Below are positions 53,248 to 61,405 of a stretch of 64,000 nt of DNA, in pieces. The DNA comes from CAIZGX01 sp964430305 (GTDB taxonomy: Bacteria > Bacteroidota > Bacteroidia > Flavobacteriales_D > Sanyastnellaceae), in contig CAYSEX010000001.1 of NCBI GenBank assembly GCA_964430305.1, forward strand, positions 60,290 to 124,289, read 5' to 3'. How positions within the stretch are numbered: position 1 is the first letter of the stretch; each line of letters starts with the position of its first letter. The translations under genes and the position numbers were made by a program. The notes beneath the pieces are model-generated. The model was given only the letters and a program-made list of their open reading frames with translations. It did not search any database and had not been told where the DNA came from.

Positions 53248-53277
53248 TTGCAGTTATTAAAAAAAGTGCTATATTTG
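53248..53277 (+). promoter_or_regulatory. promoter of rpmB
   Basis: TTG (53248-53250) and TATATTTG (53270-53277), 19 bases apart, form the best Bacteroidota promoter in the window. The start codon at 53308 is 30 bases downstream. Confidence 0.75.
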
Positions 53278-53307
53278 CACCCCTTTATTCACAAAAACTC
53301 AATTGTT

Positions 53308-53541
53308 ATGGCACGTGTTTGTCAAATTACAGGAAAGAAGACGATTACAGGAAACCACGTTTCCCACTCGAATATTAAAACTCGCAGAAAGTTCTTCCCA
53401 AACCTTCAGTATAAGCGCTTTTGGTTAGCAGAAGAAAACCGTTGGGTGGAACTTCGTGTTACTCCAAAGGGAATGAAAGTAATTAATAAAATCGGTTTGT
53501 CAGAGGCAATGAAAAGAGCCAAAGCAGAAGGATTAATGTAA
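53308..53541 (+). CDS. rpmB: 50S ribosomal protein L28
   Basis: The 77-residue protein begins MARVCQITGKKTITGNHVSH and has the SNIKTRRKFFPNLQYKRFW segment of L28 in the large ribosomal subunit. The ATG at 53308 is chosen; an in-frame start at 53248 would lie inside the promoter. In the Bacteroidota I remember, rpmG, a DUF4295 gene and ftsY follow, but here a terminator and secDF follow instead. Confidence 0.97.
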   Translation: MARVCQITGKKTITGNHVSHSNIKTRRKFFPNLQYKRFWLAEENRWVELRVTPKGMKVINKIGLSEAMKRAKAEGLM

Positions 53542-53559
53542 TAATTCTTAGAAAGTTTG

Positions 53560-53590
53560 AAAAGGGATGCCTAGTGTCATCCCTTTTTTT
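53560..53590 (+). terminator. terminator after rpmB
   Basis: AAAAGGGATG (53560-53569) pairs with CATCCCTTTT (53578-53587) around an eight-base loop, with further T to 53590. Confidence 0.88.
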
Positions 53591-53623
53591 GTGACTTATC
53601 AACACTTTTTAAGTGGATTTGGT

Positions 53624-53631
53624 TATATTTG
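53624..53631 (+). promoter_or_regulatory. -7 box of secDF
   Basis: TATATTTG is a perfect TAnnTTTG box, 36 bases before the secDF ATG. It lies downstream of the rpmB terminator, so secDF is its own unit. Confidence 0.6.
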
Positions 53632-53667
53632 CAACCCTTAAATAGTATTTGACCAAAATCTGTATAC

Positions 53668-56634
53668 ATGCAAAATAGATCACTTCTTTGGGTATTTATC
53701 CTTTTATTAACCCTTTCTGTGGGTTACATGCTTTCGTTCAGTTGGATTGTTCGAGATTATGAAGCAACGGTAAAACAAGCTGTGTTAGAGCAGATTGGTG
53801 ATTCTATTCCCGAAGACGATCCGCGTTTTGAGGCTCGATTGAACAAGGCGTTACAAGATAGCTCAGAGGCTGTAGCTTTTATGGGTTACACCTACGGTCA
53901 AATCAAGCAAAAAGAGTTGAATCTTGGTTTGGATTTACGTGGAGGTATGAGTATTACACTTGAAGTAAGTATACCGGACTTATTGGTTTCATTGAGTGAT
54001 TTCGATAACACACCTGAGTTTGTTCAGGCCATAGATAATGCGAAGGCGGCACAGCGCAACAGCACACAAGACTACATTACGTTGTTCAGCGATGAGTGGA
54101 AGAAAGTGGCAAACGGTAAAAAATTATCTGCTATTTTCAGCATTGGAAGCCCTGATAAATTCAAGCTTGAAATGACTGATGATGAAGTTCTTGCCATCCT
54201 TCGCAAAGAGGCATCGGACGCCATTGATAACACGGAAAACATTATTCGTAAGCGTATTGACCAATTTGGTGTTGCGCAGCCAAACGTTCAGAAACAAGCA
54301 CTATCAAACAGAATTGTTGTTGAACTGCCTGGAATTAAGGATGACGCACGTATTTCGAAAAATTTAAAATCAACAGCAAACCTTGAGTTTTGGAACACGT
54401 ATTTCAATGCTGAGGTAGCACAGGCTTTGGTGAATTTAAATGATGCATTAGGCAAGAAAATGGCACCAGAGCTTTGGGGTATCAACGCAGTGACAGATAC
54501 AACCAGTAAAGACTCAACGGCGGTTGCTCCAACAGCGAAACCAGATGATCAACTGACAGATGATGAGAAGCGTAAGAAGAACCCGTTGTTTGCATTAATG
54601 CAACCAATATTCCCAAAGGATGCGACTCAATTGTCAGCAGTGGTTGCTCAGGCGAGTGTTTCCAATCAAGATGCAATCAATGCCATGTTGCGTTCATCAG
54701 AAGCAAAAAGTATCCTTCCAGGTGACTTAAGACTTCTTTGGGGGGCTAAGGCAGAGCAGGGAGTGGCTGCATTGTACGCCATTAAAACAGAGGATCCAAA
54801 TAGCAAAAATGCGAAGCCAAGACTTACAGGAAAAAACATTCAAGATGCAAGACCTGATTTTGATCCAACCACTGGAGATGTGGTTGTTGAGATGTCAATG
54901 GATTTAGATGGCGCTGCTGAATGGAGAGAAATGACAAAGCAAAATGCTCAAGATAATAGAAGAGCAATTGCCGTTGTTATGGATAGCTTGGTTTATTCTG
55001 CACCGTCAGTGAACGAAGAAATTCCGAATGGTCGTTCGGTTATTACGTTTGGAACAGGTGCAGACAGAGATAAGCAAATGATCGAGGCGCAAGATTTAGC
55101 TGGTCTATTGAAAGCGGGATCACTTCCAGCACCAGCGAAGATTGTAGATAAGGTGGTAGTTGGTCCTAGTTTAGGTGATGAAAACATTAAAGCTGGATTG
55201 TGGTCTTTCATAGCAGCATTTATTGTGATTCTTCTTTACATGATGTTCTACTATGCTTGGGCTGGTTGGGCTGCAAACGTGGCGTTGGTAGCTAACTTGT
55301 TCTTTTTGATTGGTGCTTTGGTATCCATTGGTGGCTCATTGACATTACCTGGTATTGCGGGTATTGTATTAACCATGGGTATGGCAGTTGATGCGAACGT
55401 ACTGATTTACGAGCGTGTAAAAGAAGAGTTAAGACGCGGTAAAGGAATGTCTGCAGCAATGAAAGATGGTTTCTTGAAGGCGATTAGCGCCATCTTGGAT
55501 GGTAACGCAACCACCTTAATCACCGGTTTGGTATTGTTTGTTGTGGGTACAGGTCCAATTAAAGGTTTCGCAACTACATTAATCATTGGTATTTTCACTA
55601 CGTTGTTTACGGCCATTATCATTTCTCGATTGATTTTGTATCGTCGTTTGGACAACAAGAAAGAGATTACATTCTACAGCAACATTACCAAGGATTGGTT
55701 CACTAAAATCAATTATGATTTTGTTTCTAAGCGTTATATCTACTATTTCATCTCAATTTTAATCATTGGTGCTGGTGTTTGGTCTTGGACTACACGTGGC
55801 TTCAACATGGGTGTTGACTTTGCCGGAGGAACCTCCATGAAAGTGAAGTTCGAGCAAAGTGTAGATGCAGAGCAAGTGAGAAGCGCCCTTAACAACGGCT
55901 TAGTTGAAAATGGTGCTTCAGCCGCTACATCTGTTCAAGCTATTGGGGGAACTGGAAATGAATTCAAATTAACAACCAACTATCTCATCAATGATAATTC
56001 AGAAAACGTTGATGAAAAGGTTTCTGGTAAAGTTGATGAAGTTTTAAATTCGGTAGGAAAGCATGAGGTGACCTCTTCATACAAAGTGGATGCCTCCATG
56101 AGTGATGACTTTAGAACCGAAGCATACTGGTCTGCAATCATTGCGTTATTGCTTGTTGGTATCTACATTGTATTCCGATTCAGAAAACTTGATTTTGCTA
56201 TTGGAGCGGTGGTGGCCTTGTTCCACGATGCGTTAGTGGTAATATGTGCGTTCACTTTGTTAAATGGTTTAGTGCCATTTACATTAGAGGTGAATCAGAA
56301 CTTCATTGGTGCAATTTTGACTGTAATCGGATATTCGATTAACGATACCGTGGTCATCTTTGACCGTATTCGTGAATATTTACGCGAACGCAAAGGTGGT
56401 GACTTGAAAGGAACAATTAATGATGCTTTGAACAGCACCATGGGTCGTTCAATCAATACATCTATGACGGTACTTTTAACTCTATTGGTGATGTTTATTT
56501 TCGGGTCAGATGATATTAAAGGATTCTGTTTTGCTATGATTATTGGGGTGTTGAGTGGGGTTTATTCTACCTTATTCATTGCAACTCCAATTGTTGTAGA
56601 TATGCGTCGTTTGTTTGGAAAGAAGGCTGAATAA
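53668..56634 (+). CDS. secDF: protein translocase subunit SecDF (fused)
   Basis: The 988-residue inner-membrane protein uses the proton gradient to help SecYEG pull preproteins across. The SecD half has a first helix (about 6-26), the DLRGG motif (LGLDLRGGMSITLE, about residue 90), a large periplasmic region and helices with GMAVDANVLIYERVKEEL. The SecF half begins near residue 670 (GVDFAGGTSMKV) and has ISYSIND-like GYSINDTVVIFDRIRE. The two are fused, as in other Bacteroidota. The many secreted proteins here depend on Sec export. A terminator follows. Confidence 0.96.
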   Translation: MQNRSLLWVFILLLTLSVGYMLSFSWIVRDYEATVKQAVLEQIGDSIPEDDPRFEARLNKALQDSSEAVAFMGYTYGQIKQKELNLGLDLRGGMSITLEVSIPDLLVSLSDFDNTPEFVQAIDNAKAAQRNSTQDYITLFSDEWKKVANGKKLSAIFSIGSPDKFKLEMTDDEVLAILRKEASDAIDNTENIIRKRIDQFGVAQPNVQKQALSNRIVVELPGIKDDARISKNLKSTANLEFWNTYFNAEVAQALVNLNDALGKKMAPELWGINAVTDTTSKDSTAVAPTAKPDDQLTDDEKRKKNPLFALMQPIFPKDATQLSAVVAQASVSNQDAINAMLRSSEAKSILPGDLRLLWGAKAEQGVAALYAIKTEDPNSKNAKPRLTGKNIQDARPDFDPTTGDVVVEMSMDLDGAAEWREMTKQNAQDNRRAIAVVMDSLVYSAPSVNEEIPNGRSVITFGTGADRDKQMIEAQDLAGLLKAGSLPAPAKIVDKVVVGPSLGDENIKAGLWSFIAAFIVILLYMMFYYAWAGWAANVALVANLFFLIGALVSIGGSLTLPGIAGIVLTMGMAVDANVLIYERVKEELRRGKGMSAAMKDGFLKAISAILDGNATTLITGLVLFVVGTGPIKGFATTLIIGIFTTLFTAIIISRLILYRRLDNKKEITFYSNITKDWFTKINYDFVSKRYIYYFISILIIGAGVWSWTTRGFNMGVDFAGGTSMKVKFEQSVDAEQVRSALNNGLVENGASAATSVQAIGGTGNEFKLTTNYLINDNSENVDEKVSGKVDEVLNSVGKHEVTSSYKVDASMSDDFRTEAYWSAIIALLLVGIYIVFRFRKLDFAIGAVVALFHDALVVICAFTLLNGLVPFTLEVNQNFIGAILTVIGYSINDTVVIFDRIREYLRERKGGDLKGTINDALNSTMGRSINTSMTVLLTLLVMFIFGSDDIKGFCFAMIIGVLSGVYSTLFIATPIVVDMRRLFGKKAE

Positions 56635-56653
56635 TACAGTTGTATAATAATGG

Positions 56654-56680
56654 AAAGCGCCGAGTCATCGGCGCTTTTTT
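56654..56680 (+). terminator. terminator after secDF
   Basis: AAAGCGCCGA (56654-56663) pairs perfectly with TCGGCGCTTT (56668-56677) around the loop GTCA, with T to 56680. Confidence 0.92.
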
Positions 56681-56685
56681 TATTG

Positions 56686-56693
56686 TATTTTTG
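56686..56693 (+). promoter_or_regulatory. -7 box of the TatA/B-like gene
   Basis: TATTTTTG is a perfect TAnnTTTG box with four bases between it and the ATG at 56698, so the transcript should be leaderless or nearly so. It supports that start over an in-frame ATG at 56650, which would run through the secDF terminator. Confidence 0.6.
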
Positions 56694-56697
56694 TGCC

Positions 56698-56994
56698 ATG
56701 AGCATGGGTGAAATATTGATGATTTTGTTCATCTACTTGTTGTTGTTTGGTGCTAAAGGCATTCCTTCCATTGCACAGACGTTAGGAAAAGCTGTATATC
56801 AATTCAGAAATGCAGCAAGAGACGTTCAAGATGAAATATTGAAAACCGCAAATGATGTTCGGAAGGAGGCGCAGGTACCTTTAGATCAAATTGAAGCTTT
56901 TCCTCCTCCCCAAAAGCCCAATCCAACACCAGAGGAAGATGTAATTCCAGGTGAAAATGAGATTAAACAAGACGAAACTGTATCAAAAGGATAA
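56698..56994 (+). CDS. TatA/TatB-like twin-arginine translocase subunit
   Basis: The 98-residue protein has one N-terminal membrane helix (about 3-18), the FGAKGIPSIAQTLGKA hinge (like FGPKKLPELGRSLG) and an amphipathic helix, then a Pro/Glu-rich tail. This is the layout of TatA and TatB, which form the pore and receptor for folded proteins with twin-arginine signals. TatC is not in the window. The start at 56698 is chosen for the promoter and family fit. Its last 44 bases overlap the alkB-like gene. Confidence 0.82.
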   Translation: MSMGEILMILFIYLLLFGAKGIPSIAQTLGKAVYQFRNAARDVQDEILKTANDVRKEAQVPLDQIEAFPPPQKPNPTPEEDVIPGENEIKQDETVSKG

Positions 56995-57520
56995 TGCCAT
57001 CTTATGGTATTTTCCGCAAGCATTTGCAGGTTATCAAATAGATGATTTCAATTCTTTGCCTTGGCAACAAAATCCAATTCGCGTTTTTGGAAAAGAATAT
57101 TTAGAACCTCGATTAACATGCTATTTCGGTCCCAAATACACGTATTCATCGGTTTCGTGGCCTGCTCGCGAATTCGCAGAAGAACTTATTGAAATACGAG
57201 ATAAATTATTTGAGCAAGTTGGTTTTCTCAGTAATGCCGTGTTGTGTAATTATTATAGAGATGGAGCAGATAGTATGGGGTGGCACGCTGATAATGAAAA
57301 AGAAATAGACCAAGAAGTAATTGCGTCTGTTTCATTTGGAGCTACGCGCAAAATGGAATTTCGGCATATTCAAACTAAAGAAAGGTTTGGAGTGGAGTTG
57401 CATCATGGAGACCTACTGATCATGGAAAATTTTCAGAATTCTTGGCAACACGCTATTTTCAAAAAGAAGGTTTCAGCCCCAAGAATTAATTTGACTTTTC
57501 GGCGCATAATCACGCACTAA
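56951..57520 (+). CDS. alkB: AlkB-like 2-oxoglutarate/Fe(II) dioxygenase
   Basis: AlkB proteins remove alkyl groups from DNA or RNA bases by oxidation. The 189-residue protein has the iron ligands His112 and Asp114 (WHADNE) and His167 (WQHAIF), and the 2-oxoglutarate-binding Arg178 and Arg184 (RINLTFR). NYYRDGADSMGWHADNE is closest to the short AlkB homologues of the ALKBH2/3 type. It overlaps the TatA/B-like gene by 44 bases, and a later in-frame Met at residue 3 is an alternative start. Confidence 0.92.
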   Translation: MKMRLNKTKLYQKDNAILWYFPQAFAGYQIDDFNSLPWQQNPIRVFGKEYLEPRLTCYFGPKYTYSSVSWPAREFAEELIEIRDKLFEQVGFLSNAVLCNYYRDGADSMGWHADNEKEIDQEVIASVSFGATRKMEFRHIQTKERFGVELHHGDLLIMENFQNSWQHAIFKKKVSAPRINLTFRRIITH

Positions 57521-57527
57521 TATTTTG

Positions 57528-57555
57528 TTGTAATACCACATTTGTGGTATTTTCG
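57528..57555 (+). promoter_or_regulatory. candidate promoter of the suf operon
   Basis: TTG (57528-57530) and TATTTTCG (57548-57555, one mismatch to TAnnTTTG) are 17 bases apart. A 20-base palindrome fills the spacer and a second one lies just downstream. Transcription would start near 57562. Confidence 0.5.
57532..57551. promoter_or_regulatory. palindrome in the suf promoter spacer
   Basis: AATACCACATTTGTGGTATT has perfect 9-base arms with TT between them. It covers the spacer and the first part of the -7 box, so a protein bound here would block RNA polymerase. A hairpin terminator for alkB is the alternative, but only a short T run follows. Confidence 0.5.
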
Positions 57556-57559
57556 CCTC

Positions 57560-57582
57560 CTATTTAGATTTTTTCTAAATAG
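57560..57582. promoter_or_regulatory. second palindrome in the suf leader
   Basis: CTATTTAGA (57560-57568) and TCTAAATAG (57574-57582) are perfect 9-base arms around TTTTT. It overlaps the predicted transcription start and is 36 bases before the sufA start. The arms look like a dimeric iron- or redox-responsive regulator site, but the regulator is unknown. Confidence 0.45.
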
Positions 57583-57618
57583 AACAAAAAATAAAGTTGA
57601 ATTGTTACTGAAACGAAT

Positions 57619-57945
57619 ATGATAAAAGTATCTCAAAGTGCGAAAGATCAGGTAGCTAAACTGATATTAGAGGAAGGTCATGCAGCTGATGCGTTTGTGC
57701 GAGTTGGCGTGGATGGCGGTGGATGCAGCGGTCTCATGTATAAATTGGAATTCGATACCACCATCAATGAGGGTGATCAGGTATTTGAAGACAACGGTGT
57801 AAAGGTTGTTGTTGATAGAAAAAGTTTTCTGTATCTCGTAGGAACAGAATTGGAATATACCGGCGGATTAAACGGAAAAGGGTTTGTGTTTAATAATCCG
57901 AATGCATCAAGAACATGTGGTTGTGGTGAAAGTTTTTCAATTTAA
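57619..57945 (+). CDS. sufA: iron-sulfur cluster assembly accessory protein (SufA/IscA type)
   Basis: The 108-residue A-type carrier receives clusters from SufBCD and passes them on. The three conserved cysteines are Cys36 (GGGCSG), Cys100 and Cys102 (TCGCGE). It begins the suf operon and lies 11 bases before sufB. It could be called iscA or erpA; the suf name follows from context. Confidence 0.93.
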   Translation: MIKVSQSAKDQVAKLILEEGHAADAFVRVGVDGGGCSGLMYKLEFDTTINEGDQVFEDNGVKVVVDRKSFLYLVGTELEYTGGLNGKGFVFNNPNASRTCGCGESFSI

Positions 57946-57956
57946 GCAAAAGAAAA

Positions 57957-59405
57957 ATGGCGTACGAAGGCGATGAACTATTAGACAATGTAACTTCAAA
58001 AGAGTATGAGTTTGGTTTTGTAACCAACATTGAATCTGATAAAGCTCCTGCGGGTTTGAATGAAGACATTATTCGTCTCATTTCCAACAAAAAAAATGAA
58101 CCTGAATGGTTGTTGCAGTGGCGCTTGGAGGCGTTTGCCATATTTCAAAAAATGAATGAGCCAGAGTGGGCGCATGTGCAATATGAAAAGCCAGATTTGC
58201 AAAAAATTTCTTTCTACGCTGCACCGAAGCAAAAAAAACAATTGAACAGTTTAGACGAAATTGATCCAGAGTTGCGCAAGACCATGGAGAAATTGGGAAT
58301 CTCGATTGAAGAGCAAAAAAGGTTAAGTGGTGTGGCTGTTGATTTTGTCATGGATTCTGTTTCTGTTGCAACGTCATTCAAAGAGAAGTTGGGAGAATTA
58401 GGAATTATTTTTTGCAGTATGAGTGATGCCATCAAGGATCACAGTGAATTAGTGAAAAAATATTTGGGTTCTGTAGTTCCAAGAACAGATAATTACTATG
58501 CAGCCTTGAATTCTGCGGTCTTCACAGATGGTTCATTTTGCTATATACCGAAGGGAGTGAAATGTCCCATGGAGCTCAGTACATATTTCAGAATAAACGA
58601 AGCAGGCACCGGGCAATTTGAACGGACGCTGCTCATTGCAGACGAAGGGAGCTATGTGAGTTACTTAGAGGGGTGTACAGCACCACAGCGCGATGAAAAT
58701 CAACTGCACGCTGCTGTAGTGGAATTGATTGCGCATAAAGATTCAGAAATTAAATACAGCACGGTTCAAAACTGGTATCCCGGTGATAAAGATGGTAAAG
58801 GAGGTGTATTCAATTTCGTTACAAAACGTGGAATTTGTGAAGGAAGCCATTCCAAAATTTCGTGGACTCAAGTAGAAACTGGAAGCGCCGTTACGTGGAA
58901 GTATCCAAGTTGTATTTTAAAGGGTGATTACAGCATTGGTGAATTTTATTCTGTTGCTGTGACCAATAATTTTCAGCAGGCTGATACTGGAACCAAAATG
59001 GTTCACTTGGGAAGAAACACAAAAAGTACCATCATATCGAAAGGAATTTCAGCTGGTCAAAGCCAGAATTCTTATCGAGGATTGGTTCACATTGGAAAGC
59101 ATGCTATGAACGCGAGAAACTTTTCGCAGTGTGACTCTTTGCTTATGACGGATCAGTGTGGCGCCCACACTTTTCCATATATCGAAACAAACAACAGTTC
59201 AGCAAAAGTTGAACACGAAGCAACCACTTCAAAAATTGGGGAAGACCAAATTTTCTATTGTTTGCAGCGAGGTCTTGATGAAGAACAGGCGGTTGGAATG
59301 ATTGTGAACGGTTATGCCAAAGAGGTATTGAACAAGCTGCCAATGGAGTTTGCAGTTGAGGCGCAAAAGCTTTTAGCAATATCATTGGAAGGAAGTGTTG
59401 GTTAA
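57957..59405 (+). CDS. sufB: Fe-S cluster assembly scaffold SufB
   Basis: SufB is the main scaffold subunit of the SufBC2D complex, on which new clusters form. The 482-residue protein has the typical beta-helix core with TYFRINEAGTGQFERTLLIA, SYLEGCTAPQRDENQLHAAV, YPSCILKGDYS and the C-terminal VNGYAKEVLNKLPMEFAVE. The length is normal. It is the second gene of the operon, with sufC 5 bases downstream. Confidence 0.97.
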   Translation: MAYEGDELLDNVTSKEYEFGFVTNIESDKAPAGLNEDIIRLISNKKNEPEWLLQWRLEAFAIFQKMNEPEWAHVQYEKPDLQKISFYAAPKQKKQLNSLDEIDPELRKTMEKLGISIEEQKRLSGVAVDFVMDSVSVATSFKEKLGELGIIFCSMSDAIKDHSELVKKYLGSVVPRTDNYYAALNSAVFTDGSFCYIPKGVKCPMELSTYFRINEAGTGQFERTLLIADEGSYVSYLEGCTAPQRDENQLHAAVVELIAHKDSEIKYSTVQNWYPGDKDGKGGVFNFVTKRGICEGSHSKISWTQVETGSAVTWKYPSCILKGDYSIGEFYSVAVTNNFQQADTGTKMVHLGRNTKSTIISKGISAGQSQNSYRGLVHIGKHAMNARNFSQCDSLLMTDQCGAHTFPYIETNNSSAKVEHEATTSKIGEDQIFYCLQRGLDEEQAVGMIVNGYAKEVLNKLPMEFAVEAQKLLAISLEGSVG

Positions 59406-59410
59406 ATAAT

Positions 59411-60169
59411 ATGCTTATGTTGAAGATTGAAAATTTACAGGCTCGAATAGAGGAAAAAGAAATTTTAAAAGGTTTGAACTTAGAAGTAAAACCCGGAGAA
59501 GTTCATGCTATTATGGGTCCCAACGGCTCTGGTAAGAGTACGCTGGCCTCTGTTCTAGCGGGAAGAGAAGACTATGAAATCACCGGAGGAAAGGTAACTT
59601 TCCAAGGAAATGATTTGTTGGAAATGGCTGCTGAAGAGCGGGCTCGTGAGGGACTTTTCTTAGCGTTTCAATATCCGGTTGAAATTCCAGGAGTAAGTAA
59701 CATGAACTTTTTAAAAGCAGCTGTTGGAGAGGTCAGAAAGCATAGAGGTTTAGAAGCCTTGACAGCCAAGGAATTTCTTCAATTGGTTAAGGAGAAATCT
59801 GCGCTTGTAGAGTTAGATGGTCAGCTCGCCAATCGAGCGGTGAACGAAGGGTTTAGCGGAGGTGAAAAAAAGCGAAATGAAATATTTCAAATGGCTATGC
59901 TTGATCCAAGTTTATGCATATTAGATGAAACCGATAGCGGGCTTGATATTGACGCATTGCGCATTGTTTCTCAGGGCGTGAATGCAATGAGAGACGGCAA
60001 GAGATCATTTGTTGTTATTACGCATTACCAGCGCTTGCTGGATCATATTGTTCCTGATTTTGTGCATGTATTGTACAAGGGAAAAATTGTGAAATCGGGA
60101 ACAAAAGAATTGGCTTTGGAATTGGAAGAGAAGGGTTATGATTGGATCAAAGAAACCATAGACGCGTGA
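59411..60169 (+). CDS. sufC: Fe-S cluster assembly ATPase SufC
   Basis: SufC is an ABC-type ATPase that drives conformational change in SufB and SufD. The 252-residue protein has Walker A GPNGSGKST (about residues 37-45), the Q-loop FQYPVEIPGVSN, the signature FSGGEKKR and Walker B CILDETDSGLD; it has no membrane part, as expected. A start at 59417 is possible. Its stop overlaps the sufD start (TGATG). Confidence 0.97.
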   Translation: MLMLKIENLQARIEEKEILKGLNLEVKPGEVHAIMGPNGSGKSTLASVLAGREDYEITGGKVTFQGNDLLEMAAEERAREGLFLAFQYPVEIPGVSNMNFLKAAVGEVRKHRGLEALTAKEFLQLVKEKSALVELDGQLANRAVNEGFSGGEKKRNEIFQMAMLDPSLCILDETDSGLDIDALRIVSQGVNAMRDGKRSFVVITHYQRLLDHIVPDFVHVLYKGKIVKSGTKELALELEEKGYDWIKETIDA

Positions 60170-61389
60170 TGGAAGCAGCAGCGAAAGTAAATATACCTGC
60201 TTGGATTGATGCGCTCACTCCTACCTCAGTTTGGAATGGGATAATTGATCAAGGAGGTGTTCGAGTTCCATTTCCAACAACACGCGTTGAATCTTGGAAG
60301 TATACCCGTCTTGGAAAAATTGAAAATCAAAACTGGAAATCTTCAGAAAAATCCAATTTAAAACTAGACTCGCCTCTTCAGTTAGTCAACGGTTTTTTGC
60401 AAGTAAACAAGCAAATTTCTGGAATAGAAGTATTGAATTCTTCAGGATTGACAGCGGAATTGAAATCGAGAATAGCGACCATTTGGAAAGAAGAAGCTGT
60501 GGGCGATATATTTTCAAATCTGTGTGAAGAGTTTGCCACGAGCTTGACTGCAATTCGTGTTGAAAAGAATCAACAAGTAAAAGAACAAGTTGAAATAAAC
60601 ATTTCATCGGAACAATCAGGCGCTCTTGTATTGCCGGTTGTATATGTTTTGTGTGAGGTAAATAGTAAAGTTGAATTTTCGTTGAAATGGTTGAATGATA
60701 ACCAAGGTAACTTCCATTTACCCTATTTTATTTTCGATGTAAAAGAGGGCGCTCATTTTTCATTCGACATGTTACAAAATGCCCATGATGAATCTGTCAT
60801 TTTAACCAGAACCCTGGTATTGCAGGAGGCGAATAGTACGTGCTCATTAAGCGCTATTACTACCAATGCCAATTGGGTTCGCAATGAATTAACATTTCGT
60901 GTGAACGGCGAAGGCGCCGAGTCAAATTTGGTTGGTGCATATTTTCCGAAACAAGGACAATTTATAGATAACCATACGTGTGTAGATCATAAAGTGCCAA
61001 ATTGCTTGAGTAACGAGTTGTACAAGGGAGTACTTTTTGATAATGGTAAAGGCGTTTTTAATGGAAAAGTTTTTGTGCGAAAAGATGCACAAAAAACAAA
61101 TGCATACCAGAACAATGCGAACATTATCATGTCAGATGAAGCTCAAATGAATACCAAGCCAGAGCTCGAGATTTATGCAGACGATGTGAAGTGTTCTCAC
61201 GGAACTACAACTGGGCAATTTGATGAAGAAGCTTTGTTTTATTTGAGAGCTCGGGGATTTAGTTTGGAATCTGCAAAAATGCTTTTGATTTCGGCGTTTA
61301 CATCTGATGTTATTTCGAGAATTTCAAATGAACAACACAGAGCATATGTTTTGCATGAATTGAAGAAAAGAGATTTAATTACCGAATAA
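60169..61389 (+). CDS. sufD: Fe-S cluster assembly protein SufD
   Basis: SufD pairs with SufB in the scaffold complex. The 406-residue protein has the WKYTRLG segment early on, the SufBD core (DNHTCVDHKVPNCLSNELYK; FNGKVFVRKDAQKTNAYQNN) and the conserved KCSHGTTTGQFDEEALFYL-type end. The start at 60169, overlapping the sufC stop, is chosen over an in-frame one at 60142 inside sufC. SufD proteins vary at the N-terminus, so the exact start is less sure. Confidence 0.95.
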   Translation: MEAAAKVNIPAWIDALTPTSVWNGIIDQGGVRVPFPTTRVESWKYTRLGKIENQNWKSSEKSNLKLDSPLQLVNGFLQVNKQISGIEVLNSSGLTAELKSRIATIWKEEAVGDIFSNLCEEFATSLTAIRVEKNQQVKEQVEINISSEQSGALVLPVVYVLCEVNSKVEFSLKWLNDNQGNFHLPYFIFDVKEGAHFSFDMLQNAHDESVILTRTLVLQEANSTCSLSAITTNANWVRNELTFRVNGEGAESNLVGAYFPKQGQFIDNHTCVDHKVPNCLSNELYKGVLFDNGKGVFNGKVFVRKDAQKTNAYQNNANIIMSDEAQMNTKPELEIYADDVKCSHGTTTGQFDEEALFYLRARGFSLESAKMLLISAFTSDVISRISNEQHRAYVLHELKKRDLITE

Positions 61390-61405
61390 AAATTCGGTTT
61401 ATAAT

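Noticed and set aside
53248..53307. 20-residue N-terminal extension of L28
   Set aside because: It overlaps the rpmB promoter, and L28 begins MARVCQ in this group.
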